Shown here piece by piece: positions 23,722 to 35,140 of a DNA stretch of 64,000 bases (position 1 is the first letter of the stretch; every line of letters begins with the position of its first letter). The position numbers and the translations under genes were made by a program. The notes below the pieces were generated by a model. It was not told the origin of the DNA. It saw only the letters and a program-made list of their open reading frames with translations, and did no database searches. Source of the stretch: Paroedura picta (lineage: Eukaryota; Chordata; Lepidosauria; Squamata; Gekkonidae); the NCBI RefSeq assembly GCF_049243985.1, contig NC_135375.1, forward strand, positions 28,768,490 to 28,832,489, written 5' to 3'.

Positions 23722-23822
23722 AGAAAACATCCATTTTCTCCAAGGGAACTAATCTCTGTAGTCTGGAGATAAACTGTAATTCCAGGGGATCCCCAGGTCC
23801 CACCTGGTAGCTGGCATCCCTA
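23722..23822. mobile_element. hAT-type MITE relic
   Basis: The blocks 'ccattttctccaagggaactaatctctgtag', 'tctggagataaactgtaattccagggg' and 'ccaggtcccacctggtagctggcatccct' match the same sauropsid element as at 13.54 kb, here with a better preserved right end. Confidence 0.6.
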
Positions 23823-25293
23823 TTAAATGAATAAATAACTCCCACAACCTCCTGATGAAGAATATGCCATGAAAAGAGAACTGCAGAAAAACTACAGACC
23901 TTTTAGTGTAGAAACAATCCGAGTTCCCAATCCTGTCCTTTCAAAGATGAGAACTCGTGTACACAGCCACTTTGAAGGTCAGCAGTGCACCAACTGCTTC
24001 ACCTCCCAATCCATCTCTTTTCATGTGGTCTTTTCCCCAGTAGCAGTAAACTTCGCATGAGGAAAATGAAGGAGGAGAAACATAAGGTTGTTGTTAATAA
24101 GCTAACAAGCCAAGCCCTTCCTTATAATAGCATCTGGGTTTATCGCAAAAAGGTATGTAGGCTCAAGGTCGTATCAACATACAGGACTGATGTGTAATGT
24201 CTGTCAAAAGCTAAACTGTGATGCATATTTCACAACCAGCCTCTTTCTCTACCTTTAACAATGCATTCTACTCATCAAAATGGAAACATATACTAAATAC
24301 ACTGAAATAACTCAAGCAAAAACCTGACTGCCTTATTAAAAATAAAAAGGCAGGAGCTGGTGATGCCTTGACTGATCTGACTGAAGCATCTTCAGCGCCG
24401 AGGCTCTCAAATGCAAAATAGTGAGAATGAGGAATGGGCCCATTACCATGAGATAACACAACAGTCTGTCAAGATTCTTTTCTCCCCATAGAGAAGCAAA
24501 GCTGCTGAGTGAAGCGCAGCTGTTTTCATAGCAGAATAAATATGATTTTTAGAATATTCTGCAAGGATGATTCTGTCTGGGAAAAGGGGCCTTCATGTGC
24601 TGTTTTATGACAAGCTTTCTGCTTGTTAATTTACATGGTGACTCTTTATATTTTGAGTTAAACCTCAAACAGTTCTGGATTCAGCGTGAATCACAAAACA
24701 AGCTTTGCAACTGTATTATTTTAGTCAGCCTATTTTGCCACAATGTGACTCTCCTGCAGATAATGTCAGATGCCAAAATAAACAGTAAAAGCAATGTGCT
24801 TATTCTCTAAGGGCGAGCGTAGGCCAGCGTGTTTTCAAACCCTCCCTTTGAAGGCCCATCCATATAATGATGCGGGTAGTAATACTGTCAAGAGCTTTGC
24901 AGAGACTTTCCCAGCTGAAAGTGGAGTGTTGGGAATTTGCCAACCACATACTGGCATGTTATAAAGGAAACTGGAAAATAGACAGACACACATGTTAGAA
25001 AGGAAACTGGAAAATAGACAGACACACACACATACATTTGTGTAGCTCAGATACTTTTTTTTGAAACAGAGAATATAGCATGTGATAGAACCTCTCATTT
25101 TCCACACTTCCTTTTTTGGGTGGTATTTTGTAGAAATAAATAAGTATGAATAAAATCTGTAATTGTTCCACCCAATTCCAGTTCGAAAAGTAGAAACAGC
25201 GGCACAAGGACAAATCTATAGGATGAGATACTCATACAGCTATGAATATTATCGGATAACAATGTGACTAATTATAAAACAAACGGGGCAATT
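23823..25293. other. Intergenic stretch with a 36-bp tandem duplication
   Basis: A 36-bp unit at 24,956-24,991 is repeated at 24,992-25,027 with one visible difference and ends in short (AC)n runs. Short ORFs only otherwise. The BovB insertion follows. Confidence 0.6.
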
Positions 25294-25303
25294 ATTACCT
25301 TAT

Positions 25304-28300
25304 CCCCCTTCAAGGATCGCTGCCTTGTTGTGGCAAGGGGGCTTGCGTAGCTCAGTGAAGCTATGAGCTATGCCGTGCAGGGCCACCCAAGACGGACAGG
25401 TCATAGCTGAGAGCTCTGACAAAAGGTGATCCACTGGAGAAGGCAATGGCAAACCACTCCAGTATCTTTGCCATGAAAACTCTATGGACAGTTCCAATAG
25501 GCATAACGATATGACGCCGGAAGATGAGCCCCTCAGGTCGGAAGGTGTCCAATATGCTACTGGGGATGAGCAGACGGCTAGTACGAGTAGCGCCAGAATG
25601 AATGAAGCGGCTGGGCCAAAGCCGAAAGGACGCTCAGTTGTGGAAGTAACTGGTGGCGAAAAGACAGTCCGATGCTGTAAAGATTTTTATTCCATAGGAA
25701 CCTGGAACGTCAGATCCATGAATCAAGGCAAGCTGGACGTGGTTAAACAAGAAATGAGAAGACTGAACATCGACATTTTAGGAATCAGTGAACTAAAATG
25801 GACAGGAATGGGTGAATTTAATTCAGATGACCATCAGGTATACTACTGTGGACAAGAATCTCACAGAAGAAATGGAGTAGCCTTCATAATCAATAAGAGA
25901 GTAGGAAAAGCAGTCTTGGGATACAATCCCCAAAATGACAGAATGATCTCAGTTCGAATCCAAGGCAAACCATTCAACATCACAGTGATCCAGGTCTATG
26001 CCCCAACCACTGCTGCTGAAGAGGATGAAGTTGATCAGTTCTATGAAGCCCTACAACACCTTATAGAAGCAACGCCAAAAAATGATGTGCTTATCATCAT
26101 GGGGGATTGGAATGCTAAAGTAGGAAGCCAAAAGATAACTGGGATAACAGGCAAGTTTGGCCTTGGAGTACAAAATGAAGCAGGGCACAGGCTGGTAGAA
26201 TTTTGTCAAGAGAATACAATGGTCATAGCAAACACTCTTTTCCAACAACCCAAGAGACGACTCTACACATGGACATCACCAGACGGTCAACACAGAAATC
26301 AGATTGACTATGTACTCTGCAGCCAAAGATGGAAAAGTTCTATACAGGCAATAAAAACAAGACCAGGAGCTGATTGTGGTTCAGATCATGAGCTTCTTGT
26401 TGCAAAATTTAGGCTTAAATTGAAGAAAGTAGGGAAAAGCACTAGGCCACTCAGGTACGAACTAAATCATATCCCCGACGAATATACAGTAGAGGTGACA
26501 AATAGATTTAAGGAATTAGATCTGATAGACAGAGTGCCTGAAGAACTATGGACGGAGGTTCGCAACATTGTACAAGAGGTAGCAACTAAAACCATCCCAA
26601 AGAAAAAGAAATGCAAGAAATCAAAATGGCTGTCTGAGGAAGCTTTACAAATAGCTAAGGAGAGAAGGGAAGTGAAAGGCAAGGGAGAAAGAGAAAGATA
26701 CACCCAATTGAATGCAGAATTCCAGAGAAAAGCTAGAAGAGATAAGAATGCCTTCTTAAATGAACAGTGCAAACAAATAGAAGAAAACAATAGAATGGGG
26801 AGGACCAGAGATCTTTTCAAGAAAATTGGAGATATGAAGAGAACGTTTCATGCAAAGATGGGTAAGATAAGGGACCAAAATGGTAGGGACCTCACAGAAG
26901 CAGAAGAGATTAAGCAAAGGTGGCAAAATTATACAGAAGAACTATACAAGAGCGAGCTTAACATCCCTGATGACCACAGTGGGGTAGTTACTGACCTGGA
27001 GCCAGACATCCTGGAATGTGAAGTCAAATGGGCCTTAGGAAGTCTGAGCAACAATAAAGCTAGTGGTGGTGACAGCATTCCAGTTGAACTATTCAAAATC
27101 TTAAAGGACGATGCAGTAAAAGTGCTACACTCAATATGCCAGCAAATTTGGAAAACTCAGCAATGGCCACAGGATTGGAAAAGGTCAGTTTACATTCCAA
27201 TCCCAAAGAAGGGCAATGCCAAAGAATGTTCAAACTACCGCACCATTGCACTCATTTCTCATGCTAGCAAAGTTATGCTCAAAATCCTACAAGCTAGGCT
27301 CCAGCAATATGTGGACCGAGAACTTCCAGAAGTACAGGCAGGATTTCGAAGAGGTAGAGGAACTAGAGATCAAATTGCCAACATACGCTGGATCATGGAA
27401 AAAGCTAGGGAGTACCAGAAGAACATCTACTTCTGCTTCATTGACTATGCTAAAGCCTTTGATTGTGTGGAGCACAACAAATTGTGGCAAGTTCTTAAAG
27501 AGATGGGAATACCAGAGCATCTTATTTGTCTCTTGAGAAATTTATATGCAGGTCAAGAAGCAACAGTGAGAACTGAACATGGAATCACGGATTGGTTCAA
27601 AATTGAGAAAGGAGTTCGGCAAGGCTGTATACTGTCGCCTTGCCTATTTAACTTGTATGCGGAGCACATCATGAGAAAGGCGGGATTAGAGGAGTCACAA
27701 ATTGGGATCAAGATTGCAGGGAGAAATATCAACAACCTCAGATATGCAGATGATACCACTCTAATGGCAGAAAGTGAAGAGGAACTAAAGAGCCTGTTGA
27801 TGCGGGTGAAGGAGGAGAGTGCAAAAGTTGGCTTGAAACTCAACATCAAGAAAACAAAGATCATGGCAGCCAGCCCTCTCAATTCCTGGCAAATAGATGG
27901 GGAAGAAATGGAGGTAGTGACAGATTTTATTTTCCTGGGCTCCAAGATCACTGCAGATGGGGACTGCAGCCAAGAAATTAAAAGACGCTTGCTCCTGGGG
28001 AAGAAAGCTATGGCAAATCTAGACAGCATCCTAAAAAGCAGAGACATCACCCTGCCAACAAAAGTGCGTTTAGTCAAGGCTATGGTATTCCCAGTTGCAA
28101 TGTATGGCTGCGAAAGTTGGACCATAAGGAAGGCCGAGCGTCGAAGAATTGAGGCTTTTGAACTCTGGTGCTGGAGAAGACTCTTGCGAGTCCCTTGGAC
28201 TGCAAGGCGAACAAACCGGTCAGTCCTAGAGGAGATCAGCCCTGACTGCTCTTTAGAAGGCCAGATCCTGAAGATGAAACTCAAATACTTTGGCCACCTC

Positions 28301-28530
28301 ATGAGAAGGAAGGACTCCCTGGAGAAGAGCCTAATGCTGGGAGTGATCGAGGGCAAAAGAAGAAGGGGACGACAGAGAATGAGGTGGATGGATGGAGTCA
28401 CTGAAGCAGTAGGTGCAAACTTAAAAGGACTCCAGGGAATGGTAGAGGACAGGAAGGCCTGGAGGATCATTGTCCATGGGGTCGCGATGGGTCGGACACG
28501 ACTTCGCACATAACAACAACAACAACAAAA
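25304..28530 (+). mobile_element. Full-length BovB (RTE-clade) LINE
   Basis: The element is 3,227 bp with a 180-bp 5' UTR, one long ORF and an (ACA)n-type 3' end. It is flanked by the direct repeat attaccttat (25,294-25,303 and 28,531-28,540), a target duplication. BovB elements are about 3.2 kb and code for one endonuclease/reverse-transcriptase protein. They are common in squamates and known for horizontal transfer. All hallmarks are present, so this copy is young and may have been active recently. Its two ends share blocks with Sauria and 5S SINEs in the window, which fits the view that BovB mobilises these SINEs. Confidence 0.95.
25484..28513 (+). CDS. BovB endonuclease/reverse transcriptase, 1,009 aa
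   Basis: The protein nicks target DNA and copies its own RNA at the break (target-primed reverse transcription). Residues about 69-310 form an APE-type endonuclease: TWNVRS (73-78), ISELKW (101-106), GDWNAKVG (207-214), QIDYVLCS (273-280) and SDHELLVAKF (300-309) hold the expected catalytic N, E, D, N, D and H. Residues about 515-840 are the reverse transcriptase, with FIDYAKAFD (652-660), GVRQGCILSP (710-719) and YADD (754-757). The C-terminal part has the BovB block around MYGCESW and ELWCWRRLLRVPW. No stop interrupts the frame and the length matches the family. The first ATG of the frame is used; a start a few codons later cannot be excluded. The 957-base minus-strand ORF opposite it is a shadow. 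Confidence 0.95.
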   Translation: MDSSNRHNDMTPEDEPLRSEGVQYATGDEQTASTSSARMNEAAGPKPKGRSVVEVTGGEKTVRCCKDFYSIGTWNVRSMNQGKLDVVKQEMRRLNIDILGISELKWTGMGEFNSDDHQVYYCGQESHRRNGVAFIINKRVGKAVLGYNPQNDRMISVRIQGKPFNITVIQVYAPTTAAEEDEVDQFYEALQHLIEATPKNDVLIIMGDWNAKVGSQKITGITGKFGLGVQNEAGHRLVEFCQENTMVIANTLFQQPKRRLYTWTSPDGQHRNQIDYVLCSQRWKSSIQAIKTRPGADCGSDHELLVAKFRLKLKKVGKSTRPLRYELNHIPDEYTVEVTNRFKELDLIDRVPEELWTEVRNIVQEVATKTIPKKKKCKKSKWLSEEALQIAKERREVKGKGERERYTQLNAEFQRKARRDKNAFLNEQCKQIEENNRMGRTRDLFKKIGDMKRTFHAKMGKIRDQNGRDLTEAEEIKQRWQNYTEELYKSELNIPDDHSGVVTDLEPDILECEVKWALGSLSNNKASGGDSIPVELFKILKDDAVKVLHSICQQIWKTQQWPQDWKRSVYIPIPKKGNAKECSNYRTIALISHASKVMLKILQARLQQYVDRELPEVQAGFRRGRGTRDQIANIRWIMEKAREYQKNIYFCFIDYAKAFDCVEHNKLWQVLKEMGIPEHLICLLRNLYAGQEATVRTEHGITDWFKIEKGVRQGCILSPCLFNLYAEHIMRKAGLEESQIGIKIAGRNINNLRYADDTTLMAESEEELKSLLMRVKEESAKVGLKLNIKKTKIMAASPLNSWQIDGEEMEVVTDFIFLGSKITADGDCSQEIKRRLLLGKKAMANLDSILKSRDITLPTKVRLVKAMVFPVAMYGCESWTIRKAERRRIEAFELWCWRRLLRVPWTARRTNRSVLEEISPDCSLEGQILKMKLKYFGHLMRRKDSLEKSLMLGVIEGKRRRGRQRMRWMDGVTEAVGANLKGLQGMVEDRKAWRIIVHGVAMGRTRLRT

Positions 28531-28540
28531 ATTACCTTAT

Positions 28541-29604
28541 TCCATTGACATATAATATTTTAGCCATTCTAAGAATTTTTTTGAATGGAAAAAACACCCA
28601 AACCACAATCATTTTTTTAAAAATCCCTTTACAAGTGGGAGAAAAGTGGTGAAATTCCATTGGTCAACCAGCTTAACTTAGGTGCATGAGTTACACTTCA
28701 GTGAATCTGGGAATTTAACACACACACACACAGAAAAAATAAGGTGTTTCCTCTGTCTCATCTGGGAAATCATTTCTGTGGAGTATTACATTTAGGGTGT
28801 TTCAAATGTAATACAATTCATAGGGGAAAACGTTGATAGTACAAACACAACAATGTCTTTGGTTAATTACCTAAAAACCAACAGCTATAGTTGAACATGA
28901 ATCTCTTTGAATAGAAATCTGCAAGATGGGTTTTAATTTTCTCAACTGTGTGTGTGCATAAGGGGTGTGGTATTTCTCCTCAAATCCCATTCATTAAAAC
29001 TTGTTCTATGGGAAGTAATCCTCACTCTGGCATGAAATGTCAGCCACTGCCTTTCTTTAGGCTAATATTCTCTCTTTTTCTAAGCATTCTAGGGCATAGT
29101 CATTTGAGGAGGCAAAATGGCTTGGGCCTCCTATGCTATCCCTCTGTGGAAGATAGACCAAATTCCAAAACCCATGTACTTTTTGCTTGCGTTCACTCTC
29201 ATAAACGGATTCTCCCTCCTCCCCCCCAAAATCTCCCGCTTGTCATCTCCACCCAAATGAATCACTCGAGTACACGGCCTGCAGCATGGGTGGCATATTA
29301 ATGTCTTGGCCAAGCCCTGCAAAATTCTGCACCTGTTCTCCCTCAAGGCTGAATCAACTGTGCTGGACAGATCATCATCTTCTCCCCCTGAAGTAAATCA
29401 TGGAGTGAAGTTAACCAATTGCTCTCTTTTTCAAGGCACACAGCGACAAGAGGACTTTCCCACTCATCCAAGCAGGATTAGTCCAGGAGGCATGATGATT
29501 CCACAGTAAAGCATAAATGGTAACTGCTCAGTTCTGACATGTACTCTCATCCGCAAGCTTTCATCCAGAAATGTAAGTCACACAAATGATGCATACAGAA
29601 CCTC
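28541..29604. other. Intergenic stretch with (AC)n run
   Basis: A short (AC)n run sits at about 28,717-28,732. Short ORFs only; no repeat family is recognised. Confidence 0.5.
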
Positions 29605-29835
29605 CTTTATTATTTTGTTCATTTAGAAAATGTTTATGACACCTCTCCAGGAACCCGCCTGAAGTGACTTACAAAATAAAAAAATAATAAAAGCATAATC
29701 AGATTAAAACTGATTAAAATCCATTATTAAAAACCTAGGCTGGCATAAAAGTACAGACCACTCAAAAGAGACGACTGACAACTTAAAATAACAGTTTCTA
29801 GACTAAAATAGTATTAAAAGATCAGTCCCTTAATT
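29605..29835 (-). mobile_element. LINE 3'-end relic, reversed (tentative)
   Basis: The text 'tttattattttgttcatttagaaaatgtttatgacacctctccagg', then 'tgacttacaaaataaaaaaataataaaag', has the layout of reversed L2-like 3' ends in this window. Divergence is high. Confidence 0.35.
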
Positions 29836-30053
29836 AAATCCTTGGGTGAACAGAAACATTGCCTGGCACATAAAACAAAGGAATGTAGGCAGATGCAAAC
29901 CTCAAGGCGAGTTCCACAACTGAGGTACCACTACTGAAAAAGACACATCTCTGGTTGCCACCCACCTTACACAAGGGCACAGAGAGCTGGGCATGTGAGG
30001 CACACCTTATCAAGTGGCCTGGACAATATTGGAGGACATGGTCCATCGAATAC
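29836..30053. other. Spacer, nothing recognised
   Basis: Short stretch without a recognisable gene or repeat. Confidence 0.4.
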
Positions 30054-30216
30054 TGTGGCTTGGTGTATTGGTTAAGAGCTTCTAATATGGCAAGCCAGGT
30101 TTGATTCCTCACTCCTCCACATGCAACCAGCTAGGTGACCATGGTGTCGTCACAGTACTGATAAAGCTGTTCTGACCAAGCAGTAATATCACGGCTCTCT
30201 CAGCCTCTTATCACTC
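30054..30216 (+). mobile_element. tRNA-derived SINE, 5' part
   Basis: The A-box-like 'tgtattggttaagagc', the B-box-like 'ggtttgattcct', 'cacagtactgataaagctgttctgaccaagcagtaat' and 'ctctcagcctctt' match the copy at 15.14 kb. It stops within the body and is joined directly to the L2 copy that follows. Confidence 0.8.
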
Positions 30217-32065
30217 TGCCAGGAACGTACTGCCACGGTTGATACAGAATGGAAACTGGAAGCTCTGTGGCCATCGCAGGGGACTAGGTTTGATGTCTTC
30301 AGGTGGCTCTCTTAATCCGAAGTGGACAAATTGCTGGGTTCAGTGAGAGTGACCACATGCCCCCTTGATCCCTGTCCGTCCTGGCTGATCAGATTGAGCG
30401 ACCGGCCGATAGGTGATCCCCTGAGATTGTCAGCCTCTTCCTTTCTTTGGGAGAGTTTGCTCAGAGGTTAAAGGAGATAGTAGTGCGTCCCCTGCTGAGG
30501 AAACCATTGTTGGATCCACAGGACCCCGCCAGCTACTGCTCAGTATCGCAAAGTGGTTGAGAGGGCTGCCGTGGACCAGCTCCTAGCATTTTGGAGGAAA
30601 CTTCAACCTTGGACCAGTCTGGCTTCCATTCTGGCCATGGGGTGGAGACTGTAATGGTCGCCTTGATGGACGACTTCCAGCGCCAGCTGGACTGAGGAGG
30701 GTCGGCCATTCTTGTGTTATTAGATCTATCGGCTCCATTTGATGTGGTCAATCACAAGCTTTTGGTTCGCTGTATTGCTGACACGGGGATAGGAAGTGTG
30801 GCCTTAGAATGGCTGACCTCCTTCCTTAGGAACAGAGGATGACAGTGGGGGAGAGGCTGTTGGATCCCTATGCATTCCCTTGTGGGGTGCCTCAGGGAGC
30901 GATACTCTCCTTGACGCCATGCTGATGATATCCAGCTCTATCTCCTAATGGACGGCCGGCTGGATCTCTCCCCAGATAAATTTGCCAGTGGTTGGATGGA
31001 TCAGGAAGAGTTGCTTGAAACTCAACCCCTCCAAAATGGAGGTCTTGTGGCTGGGGAGAAGAGGGCAGGAGTTGGAAGCACGATTACCCTGCCTGGATGG
31101 CATATAACTGACATCTGCACTGCTGGCCAGGAATTTGGGGGTGATCTTTGCTGCCTCTCTTACTATGGAGGCTCAGATCACAAAGGTAGCCCAGATGGTG
31201 TTTTTCTACCTGCACCAGGCGCAGCTACTAGCACCCTACGTGTTCTCGGAACACCTGGCTGCAGTGATCCATGCAACATTCACTTCCAGGTTAGACTTCT
31301 GTAACCCGTTCTATGTGGGCCTACCCTTGGCTTTGATCCAGAAATTACAGCTGGTGCAGAATGCAGCAGCTAGGGTCCTCACTAGATCATCTTGGAAGGC
31401 TCATGTCCAGACTCTGCTGAGGCAACGGCATTGGTTACCAGTCTGTTTCCGGATCAAGTTCAAGGTTTTGACCTTTAAGGCTATACACAGCTTGGCTCCT
31501 AAATACCTGCAGGACTGCTTACTTCCTTATGCCCCCCACAGGGCACTTCACTCTGCAGGTATGGATTTGCTGATAGTCCCGGGGCCCCAGGAAGCACACC
31601 TAGTCTTGACCAGGGCCTGGCCCCTACCTGGTGGAATGAGTTCCCTGAAAAGCTGCAGGCCCTGTCAGAGCTCTTAAGATTCCACAGGGCCTGCAAAATG
31701 GAGCTCTTCCACCAGGCATCTGGTTGAGGCTGGGCACAATAAGTACTGGGGAATTTCAAACTCCCCTCCCTTTGGTTCTTGGGTATTAGACCTAGCCTGC
31801 TGTATCCATACTCCTAGCCACTCCAGTCCACCGAATCGACTGCATTGGAGGCTGGGGAGATCTTTCAGTTATATCGCCATCTTGACTTATTGTGTTTTAT
31901 TGTATTTTATTATTATCTTATTTTATTGTGGTAAAATTTGGGGATTTTATTGTTATAAAAATTTATATACAATGTGTTATATTTGTGTTGGAAACCACCG
32001 TTAGCCAGTTTTGCTGGGAGCAGCGGTCTAAAAATCAAATTATAAACAAACAAACAAATAATGTG
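30217..32065 (+). mobile_element. L2-type LINE copy, RT to 3' end, broken
   Basis: The + strand covers the reverse transcriptase and the rest of the ORF. Near 30,470-30,540 it reads RPLLRKPLLDP-like, then DQSGFHSGHG- and VVNHKLL-like blocks, then HADDIQLYLLMDG near 30,920-30,955. The 3' ORF part (31,135-31,677) is open for 180 codons and includes QNAAARVLTRSSW and HWLPVCFRIKFKVLTFK. The 3' tail (31,960-32,060) reads 'accgttagccagttttgctgggagcagcggtctaaaaatc' and ends in (CAAA)n. The frame changes several times and the catalytic Y is H, so it is dead, but it is the fullest L2 here. Confidence 0.8.
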
Positions 32066-33353
32066 GCCTTACCTTGGACCTCCATGCCGGTGAGTGGTTG
32101 TGAAGGATCCCAACTTACCAGTGAGGCTTTCACTGAAGCAAAGGGGCTCTACTTGACTGCTGCAGGCAAGGTTTTCCTGCTGCACCTAAGCCACTCACCC
32201 CCACTAGCAGCCTCCCCTTCCTTACACCAGTTGTTCACAGGCTGGATAAGAGCCCTGGGCTAGTTCTGCCCCCCCTTCCAGGGTGGGGACCTTATGTCTG
32301 ACACCCCTGAGTTACAGTATTTTCCTTTCATGCAGGCAAGCATCCTATGTAATGATCTGAGGAAGGATAGATTTCCCTAAATGATGGTACACAAGGGGAC
32401 TGAATTACCTTAACAACTAAAGTTTGATGCATCTAACTTTGACATTGCTTATATCACAAACAATGTTGATACATGAGCCTTAACCACATTGGAATACTGA
32501 GATACTGATATAATATCCTTCCTTGTTTGGGGTCAAAAGCTTCTCTTTTCATCAGCATTGCCCCAGTGAAAGAAATATCACTTTCCCAAGTATCTAGGAG
32601 CCTTGGACAAACAGTCTAAAACTACCATTTATACACAAAACTAAATTAAAAGTATGGCTTTGGAATAAACTAATGTTAGCCAGTCATTTAGCTCTGGAGA
32701 AATAATGCAGCTCAACATTTGTACATAGTCTACTGCCATAGTAATGCATTTTCTGAAGAGACACCTGATATCCAAAATATAGTCTTTACTTGTAGTGGTG
32801 TATTCAGCATCAGGACCATTAAAAGTTTAGTACTGAAGTATTATAGAAAGAGCTATAATGTTGTGTAAAAGCATCCTTCTAAAACTATGCCAGAATACCC
32901 TTAAGGAAATAATTCTCAAATGGGATATAAAATTAATTTGTTCAGTCCATTTTAATGCATTTGACAATTTAATAGCTTTTTCCCTATGGAAATTTAATTG
33001 ACACTTACCTTCTGAAGTCAGTTCCTGATATGGTGCCATCTTCTTCAACAATAATAAATGGTATCTGCTCATCAAGGCTTGATATGCCTTAAATGTAAGG
33101 TCAATGAAGATCAGACTTCTCTGCCAATTAAATCCATCCTTCTGCTCTCTCTTTCCACTGAAATCAAGCACACAGTTTGCTAATGCTTGCCACGAAATAC
33201 CTTTACAAACATGGAATTTACTATAGAATGTGTATATTCAAAAAATATCAGTCCGCCTCTTTAACTCTATGAATTTTTCTCACAGTGACAATTGTGGATT
33301 CTGGATTCATCCATAGATTGTCAGACATCCAGTAAAACTACCATTATGTTTAA
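32066..33353. other. Intergenic stretch, no gene seen
   Basis: Short ORFs only; a 114-codon minus-strand ORF at 32,827-33,171 has no recognisable domain. No repeat family is seen. Confidence 0.5.
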
Positions 33354-33366
33354 TTGCCTCTTACTA

Positions 33367-33645
33367 GGTAAAGGTATCCCCTGTGCAAGCACCGGGTCAT
33401 GTCTGACCCTTGGGGTGACGCCCTCTAGCGTTTTCATGGCAGACTCAATACGGGGTGGTTTGCCAGTGCCTTCCCCAGTCATTACCATTTTACCCCCCAG
33501 CAAGCTGGGTACTCATTTTACCGACCTTGGAAGGATGGAAGGCTGAGTCAACCTTGAGCCGGCTGCTGGGATTGAGTTCCCAACCTCATGGGCAGAACTT
33601 TCAGACATTTCTGCTGCCTTACCACTCTGCGCCACAAGAGGCTCT
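33367..33645 (-). mobile_element. Sauria SINE, full length, with target duplication
   Basis: On the minus strand it runs from 'agcctcttgtggcgcagagtgg' (A box) through the B-box-like 'gggaactcaatccc' and 'aatgactggggaaggcactgg' to the BovB-like tail ending 'gggatacctttacct'. The 13-bp direct repeat ttgcctcttacta flanks it at 33,354-33,366 and 33,646-33,658. The clean duplication suggests a fairly young insertion. Confidence 0.95.
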
Positions 33646-33658
33646 TTGCCTCTTACTA

Positions 33659-33929
33659 CATAATCCCAAATCACCAAATACAAAGCCAGAGAAGTACACA
33701 CTGAATACCAATTTTCAAAAGTTTAACCAACTTGAGGAGTTATTTTCCATACAAATCTTCACTATCAATGTATCCTACTGTTATTATCTGGTGAGGGCTT
33801 AGATGACACTAGTGTTAAATGCTTAAGGGCCATTTAGTGCAATTTCTTGCTCTGTATAGGAAATCCACAGCTATTCAGTTCTCTGTCAGAAGAACTTCAG
33901 TGAGAGGCAGTCCATCTCCCACCCAAGTA
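33659..33929. other. Spacer, nothing recognised
   Basis: No gene or repeat is recognisable. Confidence 0.4.
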
Positions 33930-34500
33930 ACTGGTTCCATTGCTGAACTGCTGTCACCATTATTTCTCCTAACAATCGCCCAAACTTTACCCTTCTGTAA
34001 TTCCAGTATGTTAGATCTAGTCTTGCCCTATAGGGCCATTTTTGCCTCCTTCCATGTGATAGCCTTTTAGGTATATGAAGAAATTAATCAAGTCCACCCT
34101 CAATCTTTCCTTCTCTGGCCAAATATATCTAATTTCTTTAACCTTTGCTCATAGGACTTGTTCTCCAGAACTCCAGCCTTTGACTCCATTCCTTCACTAA
34201 ATCTTTACTAAAATGCAGTGCCCAGCATCTGACACACTGCTCAAGATGAAGTCTGATTAGCACAGAACAGAGTAGAACTATTACTTCTTATGACTTGGAT
34301 ACTATGTATTATTAATGCAGTCTAAAATCATATTAGCCCTTTTATTTTGCAGCTGTAACACACTACAATCTCATGATCAGCTTGTGATCAAACACACTTC
34401 AAGATTTCAAATGTACTACTATCAAGACAGGCATGCCCCAAACTATACCTGTATGTTTGATTCTCTCCCCACCCCGGCTAAATACTGAACCCTGCATTTT
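33930..34500 (-). mobile_element. CR1/L3-type LINE relic, reversed
   Basis: Read on +, 'gatagccttttaggtatatgaag', 'aagtccaccctcaatctttcc', 'cctttgctcataggacttgttctccag', 'cagtgcccagcatctgacac', 'agtctgattagcacagaacagagtag', 'tattagcccttttattttgcagctg' and 'cagcttgtgatcaa' follow the order of the ancient amniote CR1-clade repeat also seen at 22.9-23.7 kb. Confidence 0.65.
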
Positions 34501-34974
34501 TCTCTGATTTTTGTGTGGGGTTGGAAAACTAAGTTAAAACTATCAAGTTTACTTTGATGTTTTATCATCTAATAGAGCATGTTTTAGTGAAAGGGTCAGA
34601 GGATGGCATTTTAACTTCTTAATTTCTTTTGAATCTCTTACTTAATCTGTGCCATGTTAAGACTATACTTATAAAAATGTTCTTTTTAATAGTTTTTAAC
34701 TTTGGATGCTGGTGGTGGTTCTCTGTACCACTTAGATCACCCCCATCTCAGATGTGCTATTGCAGAGGGGAGCCCTAGGAAAGGGAAGGTTGCTGGCTGT
34801 TGACATGCATTTACTCCTCCAGCAGCAAATTGTTCCCATAATGGCCATGCACTGGGCTGTGGGAGACACAGAGTCAAGGCTTCAAAATCATAAGGGGAAA
34901 CTGGGAGCTCAGACAATCTCAGTGGGCAATCCCATACAAAATCAGTGCTGGCAGCAATACTCTGAAGAAAGAGA
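34501..34974. other. Spacer, nothing recognised
   Basis: Short ORFs on both strands; no family recognised. Confidence 0.4.
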
Positions 34975-35140
34975 AGCCTCTTCAGGAGTTGGCAAGACCT
35001 TGGACCAGTCACACACTTTCAGCCTAACTTACATCACAGGATTGTTGTGGGGATAAAATGGAGATGAAGAGAATGATGTAAGCTGCTTTGAGTGTCCATT
35101 GGGGAGAAAGATGGGGTATAAAAGAATTAAAAACATTCCA
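34975..35140 (+). mobile_element. MIR/L2-type SINE, 3' part
   Basis: The blocks 'ccttggaccagtcacacac', 'cctaacttacatcacaggattgttgtggggataaaatggag' and 'gtaagctgctttgagtgtccattggggagaaagatggggtataaaag' are the core and tail of a MIR-like, L2-tailed SINE. The head is lost. Confidence 0.7.

Noticed and set aside
27553-28509. 318-codon minus-strand ORF
   Set aside because: It lies wholly opposite the BovB reading frame and is a shadow of that coding sequence.
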